Numbered from the stretch's first letter, positions 29,301 through 37,438 are shown. The stretch is DNA of 64,000 nt from Persicitalea jodogahamensis (GCF_014651615.1 NZ_BMXF01000001.1:2079731-2143730); one strand, 5' to 3'. Notes: generated by a model not told the origin, from the sequence alone. A program made the numbers and translations.

Positions 29301-29821
29301 ATGCTGAAATTTCCTGAGGCATCTGTCAGCATTCCTTGTTGCGTCCCCTTGATCAGTATACTCACTCCGGGCAAGGCGCCGCCCCGCTCGTCCGTGACTT
29401 TCCCCCGAACTACCAGGGCCTCAGGCTCAATCGCTTGCTCCCCTGTTGAAGTTTCAGGTACTTTTGGCTTGACTACAATCGTTTTTTCAAGTAGTTCAAA
29501 CGACAGGGGCTGGTTTTCGAAGCACTGCTCCAAAACTTGCCGGATGGAACCGTCAGAGATATTCACCGTGACCGGTTTGGCGTTTTCAAGGAGCTCGTTA
29601 TTATAGATAAATTGATAGCCACTTCGCTTTTTTATGATTTTAAGGACTTGTTCCAGAGGTGCATTCTTAACGGAAAGGGACATTTTCTGCGAAATGGCGG
29701 ACGCGCTAACCTGCATGCAGGCAATGGTAAGTAGTAGAGCACTTAATTTCATCATGAACAGCAATTTGGATGGAATAAGGCGAGGTCTTCGGCCACTTTT
29801 GTAGCGTAGCTTTTTTTTCAT
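26321..29821 (-). CDS. SusC-type TonB transporter with N-terminal STN signalling domain (pair 3)
   Basis: At 1166 residues it is longer than the other two SusC proteins because of an N-terminal secretin/TonB short domain: ISQKMSLSVKNAPLEQVLKI, GYQFIYNNELLENAKPVTVN and SIRQVLEQCF. Then come a carboxypeptidase-like domain (VVRGKVTDERGGALPGVSIL), the TonB-box part EEVVVVGYGTRAKSDLTGAI, the plug with DPLYVIDGIPL and VLKDASASAIYGVRASNGVV, and a barrel ending GFGVNLSF. STN domains touch the periplasmic part of FecR, so substrate arrival can release the ECF sigma factor. FecR lies 120 bp upstream in the same orientation. This is a transducer-type importer. Confidence 0.95.
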   Translation of the reverse strand: MKKKLRYKSGRRPRLIPSKLLFMMKLSALLLTIACMQVSASAISQKMSLSVKNAPLEQVLKIIKKRSGYQFIYNNELLENAKPVTVNISDGSIRQVLEQCFENQPLSFELLEKTIVVKPKVPETSTGEQAIEPEALVVRGKVTDERGGALPGVSILIKGTQQGMLTDASGNFSIEVPDENAVLVFSFVGFITQEVPVANKSVLNVSMKVDEKALEEVVVVGYGTRAKSDLTGAISQITAEEITKQNTLSPQLAMQGKMAGVFVSNPGSDPTARPSIRIRGVSTLGFNDPLYVIDGIPLTEGGAASSSSREQDLRGPVNVFSLINPNDIESISVLKDASASAIYGVRASNGVVLITTKRGSSGRATVNVSANYGVQNNSKRYKMASVQEYVDWSMEAKNANPAFNPDQYFSLYDASSPNYLGNSQDYTDEWVNSAILKNAKVQDFNVSISGGNKVSTYAAGVGSSMQENVFNSNKFTRHSLFFNSDHQLTKWLKVGESYRFIYTKTDSHPGGELTTAFGAPWQPLYDADNLYGFASPGRSIDDKFYSYGYGTATRSNFLGLAELEINNRSMLRNLGTVYAEVTLLPGLKLKTNFSFDYYNNNRDSYSDVDRGIFEVVRAMPYPATTGNTYGRRLNDNINLVKELSATYSNSFGKHSFDVILNGMDQKVQWNLTQMTVSNQSPITDFDQRRIEEGWDNNSKSVFYERNRSGLQGYMGRLSYNFDRKIYLDATVRRDGTSKFGPGYKWGTFPSFAAAWRISSEKFMDFKWMNDLKIRAGWGKLGNQETRDYAFLSQVNMNPKAAFGTGANGNGTIYAASTLGDFPIEDMSWETVTTSNIGFDALFFNSKLAVTLEYYNRLTDGILQTISIPKVIGVLSSPVVNLAQVTNKGIEFQVGYSDVAGPVSYNVSSNFTTVNNSVKKLYGGQPVTNGNTRIEEGYSMNYLYGYKTQGLFQTTQQVAEHLATVTDAGYDAQKSPGDVIFSDLNGAPLETDPEGSYISYSPDGKIDGYDRTYLGKSIPGYYYGINAGLKFKNWDTNLSFRGTGDVQKVNTLGKQTISGFGSHFQSAYRDRWTPANTSSTIPRAAQSDPSGNNRIADRHIEDAGFLRFQNFQIGYSFQSSFLESKGMKQLRCYLYGNNVFVISGYNDLDPEDITTPTTFGFGVNLSF

Positions 29822-29941
29822 AACTTTACGAAGTTTGGGTTTAAAAATGGTTTATGGTTCGCACTGTACAATCAATCGTTAAGCCCGGATATCGCCGGTA
29901 GCGTTGCCCCGCTATCGGTTTTTTTTGGGCCTAAATTGTTC

Positions 29942-31132
29942 TTATTTATTCTTTTGAATGAAGATTTTTTTTCCTTCAATTTTGAATTTTAACTCACCGG
30001 ACAATTCTAACATTTTGAGTACTTGTGACAAGGGGGTGTTTCGGGAAATGAACGCCGTAAAATGCTTGTCAGGGATTTGCTCACTGTTTTCTACATCCAC
30101 ATCATACCAGCGTTTAAGCTGACGGAGGATGGTTCTCAGGTCTTCATTTTCAAACTGGAAATACCCATTTTTCCAGGCAACGACTTCATCGGTGTCTATG
30201 GTTTTGATCTGAATCTTATCGCGGGCAATGGCCTGCTGTCCCGGCTTTATTATTTTGGTAGCTAAGCCATTACTCACTTTTACGGAGCCTTCGAGCAAAG
30301 TTGTTTTGGAAGCGGCTTCGTTTGCATAAGCCATCAGGTTGAAGTGAGTGCCGAGTACTTGCACGCGAGTATTCAGGGCTTCTACTTCGAAGGGTATCGA
30401 CTCATCTTTTTTGATTTCAAAGTACCCTTCGCCCGTCAATTTTACCCGTCTTTTCGATCCGGAAAACGCGGTTGGAAAATGCAGGGAAGATTCCGAATTG
30501 AGCCAAACCCCACTGCCATCCGGCAAAATGATGTGATACTGTCCGCCTACGGGGGTACTTATGGTGTTGAATAAATTGTGCTGCTTTCCTGCGTGATCAA
30601 TGATCTCATAGATAATCTGTCCGTCTTTTTTACTGATACGGATACCATTCTCTTCCCTGAATGTGCCATTGGCCATGTCTTCCAACAGTACCTGGGAACC
30701 GTCAGAAAATGTTAAAGTACCCTTGTCTCCGCCAGGCAATACATCATTGGGTTGGCTGGGTGCATCCACCGTGGCAATTTTTGAACCCTCACCTTTATAC
30801 GCATTTTTGAGTACCACGAATGTGAGGATACCCACTACCATTGCCGCAGCTGCGTATCTCCAGTATCTAAAAGTCAGTGCCGGGCGTTCAACGGAAGATT
30901 CGCCGATCGTTTTGGTGATATTCTCCCAGGCGGACTCTTTGTCCACCGAGGAAAAAAATTGGAGGTCGTCTGCTACTGCTTCCTCATTTTCTAATTTTTC
31001 CAGCAATTGCTGATTAGCCGTATCTTCCTCAGCCCACTTCCTGATTTCCTCTTCCTCACTGTAAGAAAGCTCTCCTTTGAGATATCTATATATCAGATCA
31101 GCTTTCCCGATGGGATCTCTCTTATTTGCCAT
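29942..31132 (-). CDS. FecR family anti-sigma factor
   Basis: A 396-residue membrane protein. The cytoplasmic N-terminal part (YLKGELSYSEEEEIRKWAEE) is the sigma-binding domain, followed by one membrane segment (YAAAAMVVGILTFVVL). The periplasmic FecR domain contains TPVGGQYHIILPDGSGVWLNS and YFEIKKDESIPFEVEALNTRVQVLGTHFN. A C-terminal DUF4974-like/STN-interacting domain shows LRTILRQLKRWYDVDVE. It should hold the ECF sigma factor inactive until the STN-SusC signals. No sigma gene precedes it; the only candidate is 5.6 kb downstream at 23755-24309. Confidence 0.93.
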   Translation of the reverse strand: MANKRDPIGKADLIYRYLKGELSYSEEEEIRKWAEEDTANQQLLEKLENEEAVADDLQFFSSVDKESAWENITKTIGESSVERPALTFRYWRYAAAAMVVGILTFVVLKNAYKGEGSKIATVDAPSQPNDVLPGGDKGTLTFSDGSQVLLEDMANGTFREENGIRISKKDGQIIYEIIDHAGKQHNLFNTISTPVGGQYHIILPDGSGVWLNSESSLHFPTAFSGSKRRVKLTGEGYFEIKKDESIPFEVEALNTRVQVLGTHFNLMAYANEAASKTTLLEGSVKVSNGLATKIIKPGQQAIARDKIQIKTIDTDEVVAWKNGYFQFENEDLRTILRQLKRWYDVDVENSEQIPDKHFTAFISRNTPLSQVLKMLELSGELKFKIEGKKIFIQKNK

Positions 31133-31334
31133 AGTCAGAATACCTTTTACAATAGTAAGACGACTTCACTGGCAAAATGGGTGACAGCGGATCAAATATT
31201 TTCTTTTTTTATATTGCTATTTATTTTATAATCAATGTATTAAGAGATAGGGGAATTATTTGATTTTCTTCTGATATCACGAAGCGACTCTGCTTACATG
31301 GCGCTTCCTATCGTTTCTTTAATTGGTTCGCTAA

Positions 31335-31622
31335 TGCAAGCCCGGTCAGATTACTCCCTTTCAAGAGTATAAGTACTTACAAAAAGTTTTTGGGCAACTG
31401 CGCGGGTGTCGTTTCCTGAAGCTGAGCCAAGAAGACAATGATCTTGATGCAATGGCAAAAGAAAATGAGCTTCCACACTTGGAAGGACGGCTGGGTGTGG
31501 CAGTCGGTCTATCAATTAACTTTTGGTATGAGGATGCGGCGCTTGGTCAGTTAGTCAAGGCTCTGCAAGTCCAAACACCAGAGAACCTGGTGATCGTTTT
31601 GAATCGGGGCCTTACGGAGTGA
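31335..31622 (+). pseudogene. Open frame without a proper start, probable gene remnant
   Basis: A plus-strand frame open for 96 codons from just after a TAA to TGA at 31620-31622. It encodes ITPFQEYKYLQKVFGQL, NDLDAMAKENELPHLEGRL and AVGLSINFWYEDAALGQLVK, which looks like a genuine protein. There is no ATG until codon 39. It is probably the 3' part of a gene whose 5' end was lost. I do not recognise the family. The remaining gap to FecR (31133-31334) holds no gene. Confidence 0.35.
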
Positions 31623-31696
31623 GCAGAATAGCCCTCCCCGAGGTATGCCCTGTTGGTGAGGGCCACCTGTCGGATACCATGCATTTTGATAAAGTC

Positions 31697-32224
31697 TTAT
31701 TTTGTCCTCTTGCCTTGCGTCACGAACGCCACCCCCTTGCTTCCCTGCATGGAGTTCATCACCCCCTCGAACAAGGGCTCAGGACAGTTCGGCGGCGTTT
31801 TCCATTCAAACAGGAAGTTTGACCCAGTCCCACCCTCAATGTCTTTATGGGCGATGACGATTTCGACCGTTTCCATGGGCCGTAAGTACACAGGGCTCTT
31901 AAAGTACCCCCTGATTCTTGACCCAGCCGTATCGTAGTAGTCCGCCCTGAGCAAATATATCGTGTCTGTCTCACTCACGTTTCTGAGACTTATCATGCCT
32001 GTCAGGCTATATTTTTGCTTTTGTGAAAAGCTGTACATCTCGGAATAAACCGAAAGGTAGGTTTTTCCAAAAATCAGCGAGTCGGTTTCCGAGATATTCG
32101 CGGCCCTTTTCGACCAATCTTCCTGGTGAATGTCTCTTTGTTTACTGACGGTAGACTGTTCTTCCTGTTCACAGCTAATCGCCAGCACCGAAAGAATGAA
32201 CCATGTGAGTTTAATTTTTTTCAT
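31697..32224 (-). CDS. DUF3124 family lipoprotein
   Basis: A 175-residue protein with a short lipoprotein signal (FILSVLAISC). The mature part matches the DUF3124 pattern: YLSVYSEMYSFSQKQKYSLTGMISLRN, DTIYLLRADYYDTAGSRI, PVYLRPMETVEIVIAHKD, GGTGSNFLFEWK and GKRTK at the end. In the family the order is VYSHIY, LSIRNT, YYDTDG, LGP, GGSGANFIVEW, as here. The function of DUF3124 is unknown. It has no obvious operon partner and stands among remnants, so it may be a leftover of a larger cluster. Confidence 0.75.
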   Translation of the reverse strand: MKKIKLTWFILSVLAISCEQEEQSTVSKQRDIHQEDWSKRAANISETDSLIFGKTYLSVYSEMYSFSQKQKYSLTGMISLRNVSETDTIYLLRADYYDTAGSRIRGYFKSPVYLRPMETVEIVIAHKDIEGGTGSNFLFEWKTPPNCPEPLFEGVMNSMQGSKGVAFVTQGKRTK

Positions 32225-32245
32225 TGTATTCTAAAAGATAAATCA

Positions 32246-32525
32246 ATGTACTGTCATACTCTTTACCCTGTCGACGCCGGCTTTTTCTACCACCGACCGG
32301 GAGGCAAGATCCTGGCAGTTGACATGGAAAATAGCGTCCATCTGCCGACTCAGTTCAAAACGATCATAATATAGCACATTGGATGTTCAGTACAATACCT
32401 TGATCGAAAGCTACCGGAACGAACCATCGGAAGAAAAGCTGGCAATGATGAACGCCCACGTCGCCGGGTTTCCTTTTTATGCCTGCATGGAAGGCTTGGT
32501 GATGCAGGTCAGTTCAACTGTTTAA
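32246..32525 (+). pseudogene. Frameshifted gene remnant
   Basis: Two short protein-like plus-strand frames abut with a one-base frame change near 32370. The first reads MYCHTLYPVDAGFFYHRPGG to a TAG at 32372-32374; the second continues LDVQYNTLIESYRNEPSEEK and AHVAGFPFYACMEGLV to TAA at 32523-32525. Together they look like one decayed gene. The family is not recognised and the 5' limit is uncertain. Confidence 0.25.
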
Positions 32526-32676
32526 CCTGACCTGGCGCTCTGCTTTTCAGAATCTTCCGGTCTGCGTGGCCAATAAGGCCTCCTGGGGATAAAGAGCGCC
32601 AGGAGGTTGTGGAGTACTATTGGAATTTAAGTATATTTTTTATCTTTCGCTTTCACATATAACCTACCCTTTTATT

Positions 32677-32904
32677 ATGCTTAAAAAACTAACGAGCGGG
32701 CTGTTGCTTACGGCCCTGGTGCTGGGTGCATCGATGAACGTACAGTCTGATCCGGCACCGGACAACGGCCTGGTGACGATCTGCTACTACGGCGTGACGA
32801 TGAAGGTTTCGCAGAAGATTGCGAATCGGTACTACAAAATCGGGGCTGAGCCTGGGGCCTGCGGTGAGAGCACTCCGAAACCGCAAACGCCGTTTCCTTT
32901 TTAA
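32677..32904 (+). CDS. Small secreted protein (75 aa) with a conserved-looking Cys pair
   Basis: The product begins MLKKLTSGLLLTALVLGASM, a signal peptide. The short mature part, VTICYYGVTMKVSQKIANRYYKIGAEPGAC, resembles the common Bacteroidota short motif VTICHxGxTxxVSxxAxxxHxxHGDxxGxC but lacks the His residues. It ends TPFPF. ATG at 32677 is chosen for the signal peptide; an in-frame ATG 19 codons earlier is not plausible. A terminator follows directly. A second partial copy of the 3' end and terminator lies at 33343-33440. Function unknown. Confidence 0.6.
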   Translation: MLKKLTSGLLLTALVLGASMNVQSDPAPDNGLVTICYYGVTMKVSQKIANRYYKIGAEPGACGESTPKPQTPFPF

Positions 32905-32936
32905 GTGGCCTTTTGCTCCTAATCCCAAGACTAAAA

Positions 32937-32972
32937 ATCCCCTTCACCTGACTGGTGAAGGGGATATTTTTT
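32937..32972 (+). terminator. Terminator of the small secreted protein gene
   Basis: Perfect 12-bp stem ATCCCCTTCACC/GGTGAAGGGGAT followed by ATTTTTTG. Confidence 0.85.
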
Positions 32973-33078
32973 GCCAAATCTGCGTTTTTAGAAAGAGAAG
33001 CAGTGGATACTGCTATGCAAAGATCGTTAACTAGTGATTGTAAAATCGTTTAGTTAATAATTGTGAAAGTAATGCGGA

Positions 33079-33111
33079 CAGCCTGGCGGCATTGCTGCCA
33101 GGCTGTTTTTT
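33079..33111 (+). terminator. Isolated Rho-independent terminator
   Basis: Stem CAGCCTGGC/GCCAGGCTG followed by six T. No intact gene precedes it (32973-33078 is empty), so it is probably the leftover end of a lost gene. Confidence 0.7.
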
Positions 33112-33342
33112 GGTACCCTTTCGCTCCCCTTAGCAGACAGGCTGCGAAAACATACGCCCGATTCTGCGGTTTAGATTTTTCGGGATGAAATCGAATTCTG
33201 TATTGCCCATGAGAGCTATGCCAAACCCGAGCTTCCTGGCAGGCAGGTAGTGATGCGTGATTTCGGAAAATTGAGAATTGACACCAAAGAAAAGTTGAAG
33301 ATGGAAACGATCTTTTCATTCAAACCGACCCGTTTGACGGCC

Positions 33343-33440
33343 GTTTCCTTTTTAAGAGGCCCTTTTCCTTATAATGACTAAAAAGAATCCCCTTCATCAT
33401 CGCCGATACGTCGGACAGTGGTGAAGGGGATTCTTTTTTT
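33343..33440 (+). repeat. Diverged second copy of a gene tail plus terminator
   Basis: This block repeats the end of the small secreted gene: GCCGTTTCCTTTTTAAG then GGCC-TTTT, ACTAAAAA and a hairpin whose arms are ATCCCCTTCA and TGAAGGGGAT. At 32888-32968 the same order is found. The hairpin here is longer and followed by eight T. It suggests a tandem duplication whose first copy survives. The frame upstream (from about 33181, reading FCIAHESYAKPELPGRQVV) is protein-like but has no clear start. Confidence 0.45.
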
Positions 33441-33722
33441 TGATTTTTGATCCGTGCAACCTTTTTAGTCTAAAAGTCACCTAATACGAAGGAGCGGTTT
33501 TCCAGAACAAAAAAATTGGGATAAATGATTGGGTGTGTGTATGGTACGGTGTTGAATGTAAATATACACGGAAGACATTAATATGAAAAGAAATATTGGC
33601 ATTATTTTTGATAATGCGATTATTTTAATATTAAATTATATTAATTCAATGGTAGCTTTTGTGGCAACTGAGGGCGTGGAAAAATCCATCAATAAAATAC
33701 TGTCACGATTGGTGCCAAATCT

Positions 33723-34001
33723 GTGACACTATTCGTACCAGGCTATTTTATCAACTCCCGCCGTCGTGTAGCCCTCACCGTGGAGCGCGCTACGACCCGC
33801 CTGGTCTACGCCTTCGGCCGTGACCGCTTGATAAGAAATACCATCAAGCGCTCGAAAAACCCTTTCTATAATGTGAATAATGGCAGTGTCTATAACGATA
33901 TTGCCAAGTACCTGACGGAGAAGCTACCCGCGGACATGATGGAAGCCTTGAAGGAGTACTATGAGCGGCCGTTTTATGGGAAGGGGGCATGGTGGGAGTG
34001 A
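33723..34001 (+). CDS. Hypothetical protein (about 92 aa)
   Basis: An open frame from GTG at 33723 to TGA, encoding a basic N-terminal part (FINSRRRVALTVERATTRLV, DRLIRNTIKRSKNPFYN) and an acidic helical tail ending YYERPFYGKGAWWE. No family or signal peptide is recognised. The start is uncertain because the frame remains open upstream. The preceding stretch 33441-33722 is AT-rich with no gene seen. It may be a phage or mobile-element remnant given the neighbourhood. Confidence 0.4.
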   Translation: MTLFVPGYFINSRRRVALTVERATTRLVYAFGRDRLIRNTIKRSKNPFYNVNNGSVYNDIAKYLTEKLPADMMEALKEYYERPFYGKGAWWE

Positions 34002-34312
34002 GTAAGTAAAGAGCACAATTGTCATTAATTTTGAATTTTGCCTGCCCAGCTGTTTTAAACAGCTAAGGCAACAAGGGTATACGTTAAAATTTGGTTTTTC
34101 AAAAAAACATTTTTGTCAAACAATACAAAATGCGTAGTAGGCTTTTTGTGTAGTTTTAATATCTATCCCCTCCTTCGGAAGGGTTTATATAAGCCACTAT
34201 TCACTAGATATTTAGGTAGATATTTTACTATAATAGTTGGCTAACTTTATGAGTTAGCGGTAAGTAGGGTCAACAGTAGGAAAAATTTCAGGAATTTTAA
34301 ATATATAAGACA

Positions 34313-34732
34313 ATGAGAGAGGTAATGCTAATCCTACATTTTATAGGTCTTACAATGGGCTTGGGCACAAGCTTTGCCCACGCATTTCTAGGAATAATAG
34401 TTTCCAAAACGACGCATGATGAAGCAATACAATTTCGGTTGCACTCACTTATTTTGAGTAAAATGGGAAATATCGGAATCGTTTTATTAGTTATTTCGGG
34501 TCTTTATTTAATTACTCCCTATTGGAGTGTACTACCCACACTTCCGTTGCTTATTCTAAAATTAGTCCTTATAATTATTCTTGTTGTCTTAATTATAATA
34601 ATTAATATTTATTCAAAAAAGGCAATGGAAGGTGATGCAGAAGAGCAATTAAAAAAAATGGAATTAGTTGGTAAAATGACAATGATAATTGGTTTGGCTA
34701 TTGTAATTCTAGCGGTAATGATCTTTCACTAA
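34313..34732 (+). CDS. Small integral membrane protein, four predicted helices
   Basis: A 139-residue protein with hydrophobic segments near residues 3-30 (VMLILHFIGLTMGLGTSF), 48-68, 72-103 (an Ile/Leu/Val-rich stretch) and 120-138. The His and Gly-rich first helix recalls CopD/DUF2269-type membrane proteins, but the match is weak. The coding sequence is AT-rich with many AAA/ATT codons, unlike the GC-richer neighbours, suggesting recent transfer. The gap before it (34002-34312) shows only a small GCTAAC/GTTAGC hairpin and no gene. The IS110 element follows. Confidence 0.6.
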   Translation: MREVMLILHFIGLTMGLGTSFAHAFLGIIVSKTTHDEAIQFRLHSLILSKMGNIGIVLLVISGLYLITPYWSVLPTLPLLILKLVLIIILVVLIIIINIYSKKAMEGDAEEQLKKMELVGKMTMIIGLAIVILAVMIFH

Positions 34733-34768
34733 CCGACAAAGTTTCTAATCCTTCCTCACCGTGGATTT

Positions 34769-35785
34769 CTATGACAAAACCAAGGAGAAATTCGCGGAAT
34801 TTTCATATTTCTGTTTTCGTTTGACCACCGACAAGACTCGATGGATAAGTTTTGCCTTCACGGCGTTGAGAACGGACATCTTGCTCTTTCCGGCGGCAAC
34901 CTTTCGCTGGTAGTACGTCCTGAGTTGTACGTCGAGCTTGACGGCCGTCAGTGAGGCCATGTGTAGGGCAGTCTTCAGGTCCATGTTGGCCATCTTCGAG
35001 ACGCGGGTTCTACCCTTGACGCTTGTGCCGGAGGCATAGACGAATGGAGCAACCCCGGCATAGCAAGCCAGTTTTCTAGCGTCGTCGAATAGCGTGAAGC
35101 CGTCGGTGTAGATCATGAGAGCCAGGGCGGTCTGCGTACCGATACCCACCACCGAGGTGGCCAACGCGAAGAGTTCTTTGAGGTTTTCATCGGCGTCGAT
35201 CATGGCTTTTATCTGCTTGTCTATGGCGGCGATGTCAGCTTCCAGGGAGCGAATCGTGGATTTCATGGCCTTGCCCAGCATGGCCGCCGTGCGCGTGTCG
35301 CCCATCTGGCTGAACTCCTCGACGGGAACGGTGAGTTGGTTTTTGCTCTTGATTAGCCTATCGCGAAGGCTGGCCAGGTTTTTGACCACCGTGAGCGTGG
35401 CGCTGGCGGGTTTCCACATGCGGTCGTTTTCCTGGTTCTTGGCCGCGTAGACTGCGATTCGCAGTGCATCGGCCTTGTCGTTTTTACCGCGTTGCAGGCC
35501 GATGGACTTTTTGATTCGAACCGCCGACTCGAGCCACAGGTTCACGCCGTGCTGCGCGGCGAAGGTCAGTAGGGGATGGGCGTAAAGGCCGGTGGCCTCG
35601 ACGCAGACCAGGCACTCATCGAGTAAGAAACCGGGGTTTTTGCCCAACTCGGCGAAGAGCTGGGCGATCTGCTCGACGTTGTTGCCCAGGTGGTGGTGGG
35701 TGGCCGACTGCGGCTGACCACCGACGATCAGCGCCGCGTCAAGTGTGAGCTTGGATATGTCGATCCCGATGACGAATTTGTACAT
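34769..35785 (-). CDS. IS110 family transposase
   Basis: A 338-residue DEDD recombinase. The N-terminal RuvC-like domain has FVIGIDISKLTLDAAL (first Asp), VCVEATGLYAHPLL (Glu), and KNDKADALRIAVYA (the two closing Asp residues). The C-terminal Tnp domain has VVGIGTQTALALMIYTDGF, DDARKLACYAGVAPFVYASG and the catalytic-serine-type segment with RVSKMANMDLKTALHMASL. The gene is full length and shows no frameshift, so the element may be active. Transposition in this family is directed by a structured bridge RNA from the non-coding end. Confidence 0.93.
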   Translation of the reverse strand: MYKFVIGIDISKLTLDAALIVGGQPQSATHHHLGNNVEQIAQLFAELGKNPGFLLDECLVCVEATGLYAHPLLTFAAQHGVNLWLESAVRIKKSIGLQRGKNDKADALRIAVYAAKNQENDRMWKPASATLTVVKNLASLRDRLIKSKNQLTVPVEEFSQMGDTRTAAMLGKAMKSTIRSLEADIAAIDKQIKAMIDADENLKELFALATSVVGIGTQTALALMIYTDGFTLFDDARKLACYAGVAPFVYASGTSVKGRTRVSKMANMDLKTALHMASLTAVKLDVQLRTYYQRKVAAGKSKMSVLNAVKAKLIHRVLSVVKRKQKYENSANFSLVLS

Positions 35786-35892
35786 GATGGAAAGGGGAAT
35801 GGATTAGAGATTGAGCCGGTTTGCTGAGTTTCATTAAAACCTTGATAACGGTGCTTTCCACCAAATTTCTATTTGACGCTTGCTCAGAAAAA

Positions 35893-35959
35893 TCAGGACA
35901 AGTCTATATCCACGGGTAAGCCTCGATGCTTCGTCTGTGTCCTTGTTCACTTATCCTGA
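35893..35959 (-). ncRNA. Candidate IS110 bridge RNA core
   Basis: Upstream of the transposase on the same strand, TCAGGATAAG and CTTGTCCTGA form a 10-bp stem enclosing a loop of 47 nt, the kind of large internal guide loop known in IS110 bridge RNAs. The one non-Watson-Crick position is U-G in the minus-strand transcript and would be A-C in the opposite strand, which supports minus-strand RNA. The full RNA probably extends from about 35965 toward the transposase start. Confidence 0.45.
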
Positions 35960-36147
35960 CAGGCTCTTTTGGTAATTTAAAAAGCTAGAAGGGGAATGGC
36001 ATTACCCTCAGATATAATCAATGCCAATAAATCTGTGATCTTGGAATAATCGCAATACTCAAAGGTAAAGGTCTGTGTCCCCACAGACCTAACACTAAAA
36101 TCTAACAAGTCCTATAAAATTCTTCATCAAATTTCTGAATTTCAAGA

Positions 36148-36609
36148 GTGATATATAAAGTCAAATTGGTATCACAGACGAATGCTATCGTTTTATTTAT
36201 AACTGGCTCTATTACAGTTATTGTCAGTGCAGAAGTACTATTACCACCTAGTGGACTTCAAAATAGAGGATTATCCATATTAATTGCTTCTATAATTATT
36301 TTCATTTTTTATGTACTCTGGCAAAAATTTGTAACAGGGAAAACTGCATGGGAAATTGACCAGAATGAAATAAAAATCGTGTGGACAAAGAAATTTATTT
36401 TAGGTGATAGTAAAGACACGACTATAAAATGGAGTGAAATAAACGATATAAGTCAAGGTGCTGGCCCAAAGTATTATAAGCTACAAATCAAACTTGCTAC
36501 GGGTGACACAATGAAGTATTTTCATGATAACTTGACAATAAGAGATGATTTCGGCGAAATGATCAAAGCACTTTGCCAAATATCAGAGAGAAGAAATACT
36601 GCTAACTGA
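36148..36609 (+). CDS. Two-helix membrane protein with PH-like cytoplasmic domain
   Basis: A 153-residue protein starting at GTG. Two hydrophobic helices (TNAIVLFITGSITVIVSAEV and LSILIASIIIFIFYVLW) form a hairpin. The soluble part, with WEIDQNEIKIVWTKKFI, IKWSEINDISQGAG and MKYFHDNLTIRDDFGE, resembles bacterial PH/YcxB-like domains. It is AT-rich, like the 34313 gene. It stands alone between the IS110 element and the tape-measure remnant. Function unknown. Confidence 0.6.
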   Translation: MIYKVKLVSQTNAIVLFITGSITVIVSAEVLLPPSGLQNRGLSILIASIIIFIFYVLWQKFVTGKTAWEIDQNEIKIVWTKKFILGDSKDTTIKWSEINDISQGAGPKYYKLQIKLATGDTMKYFHDNLTIRDDFGEMIKALCQISERRNTAN

Positions 36610-36724
36610 TACGTGTCCCCGCAGACCTCCTTCAAACCTTAACTATCCCGTCCTACCACAGCCAAAAGGTACGCTGCATCCGCATCGGCGGTCCGATTCG
36701 CAGCGTACCTTTTTCTGTTAATGG

Positions 36725-37291
36725 ATGCAACTCGTCACAAACTCGGTCTGGAACCTGGACATCAACGGCAAACCCGCCCTGAATGCCCTGGGCGAGCTGG
36801 AACAAAAACTCGCAGACACCAAAAAAGCGCAGGCCGACCTGCAACGCGGCACTAAGGAGTGGGCCGATAGCCAGAAGGAAATCAAGGCGCTCGAAGCCGA
36901 GATCAAGAACGTCCGCGAAACGGTGGGCTAGGCGGGCATGACGGTGAAGCAGTTGGAAGGCTACGCCCGGCAGCTCAATAAGGAACTCAAAGACCTCACG
37001 CCCGGCACGGAGGAGTACATCAAAAAGACCGAGGAGTTAAAGGAGGTCAATGGGCGACTATCCAATGTCAGGAAAGACGTAAGGGCCGTGGCCGACGAAG
37101 CCGATGGTTCAAAGGGCATCCGGTCCTACCTGAAAAACTGGGTTATAGATGTCTTCGTAATGACGGTCGTCTACGAGGCGGGCCGCATGATCGCCCAGTT
37201 CGTCGGCGATGCCGTCGAGAACTCCAAGAAATTCGATTCGGCGGCCAAGGAACTCTCCGCCAATACCAAAATCACCGCCAGAATCGCCTAA
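36725..37291 (+). pseudogene. Truncated phage tail tape-measure protein with in-frame stop
   Basis: The frame begins MQLVTNSVWNLDINGKPALN and runs through coiled-coil sequence (LEQKLADTKKAQADL, EIKALEAEIKNVRETVG), meets TAG at 36929-36931, and continues in the same frame with MTVKQLEGYARQLNKEL, GRLSNVRKDVRAVADEA and a membrane segment WVIDVFVMTVVYEAG. It stops at 37291 after NTKITARIA, where tape-measure proteins continue for hundreds of residues. The coiled coils followed by a hydrophobic segment are typical of the N-terminus of such proteins. The hairpin just upstream (36664-36715) resembles that before the last gene in the window. It is a remnant of an older related prophage or of a recombination event. 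Confidence 0.7.
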
Positions 37292-37399
37292 AATGGCTTC
37301 CCGGTAAGTGTATATTTATTGGGTTCTGGCATGAAAAGGCCCAGAGTTTCACTTAGAAACTGGCACTTAGGGGGCACTTCTGGCTATTTTCTACGCGAA

Positions 37400-37432
37400 A
37401 AGCGGCTCGAACCTGTTGGTTCTGAGCCGCTT
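37400..37432. terminator. Strong hairpin next to the tRNA fragment
   Basis: Stem AAGCGGCTCgAACC / GGTTcTGAGCCGCTT with a TGTT loop, 6 bp from the tRNA 3'-end fragment. It lacks a long T tract and may be part of the attachment region or a terminator. Confidence 0.45.
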
Positions 37433-37438
37433 ACGTGT

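Larger units (their letters stand above)
34745..35965 (-). mobile_element. IS110 family insertion sequence (ends approximate)
   Basis: The element contains a single DEDD transposase gene and a roughly 180-nt non-coding left end upstream of it with a bridge-RNA-like fold (35893-35959). IS110 elements lack clear terminal inverted repeats and usually make no target duplication, so the exact borders cannot be read; those given bracket the transposase and the structured left end. Confidence 0.7.
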
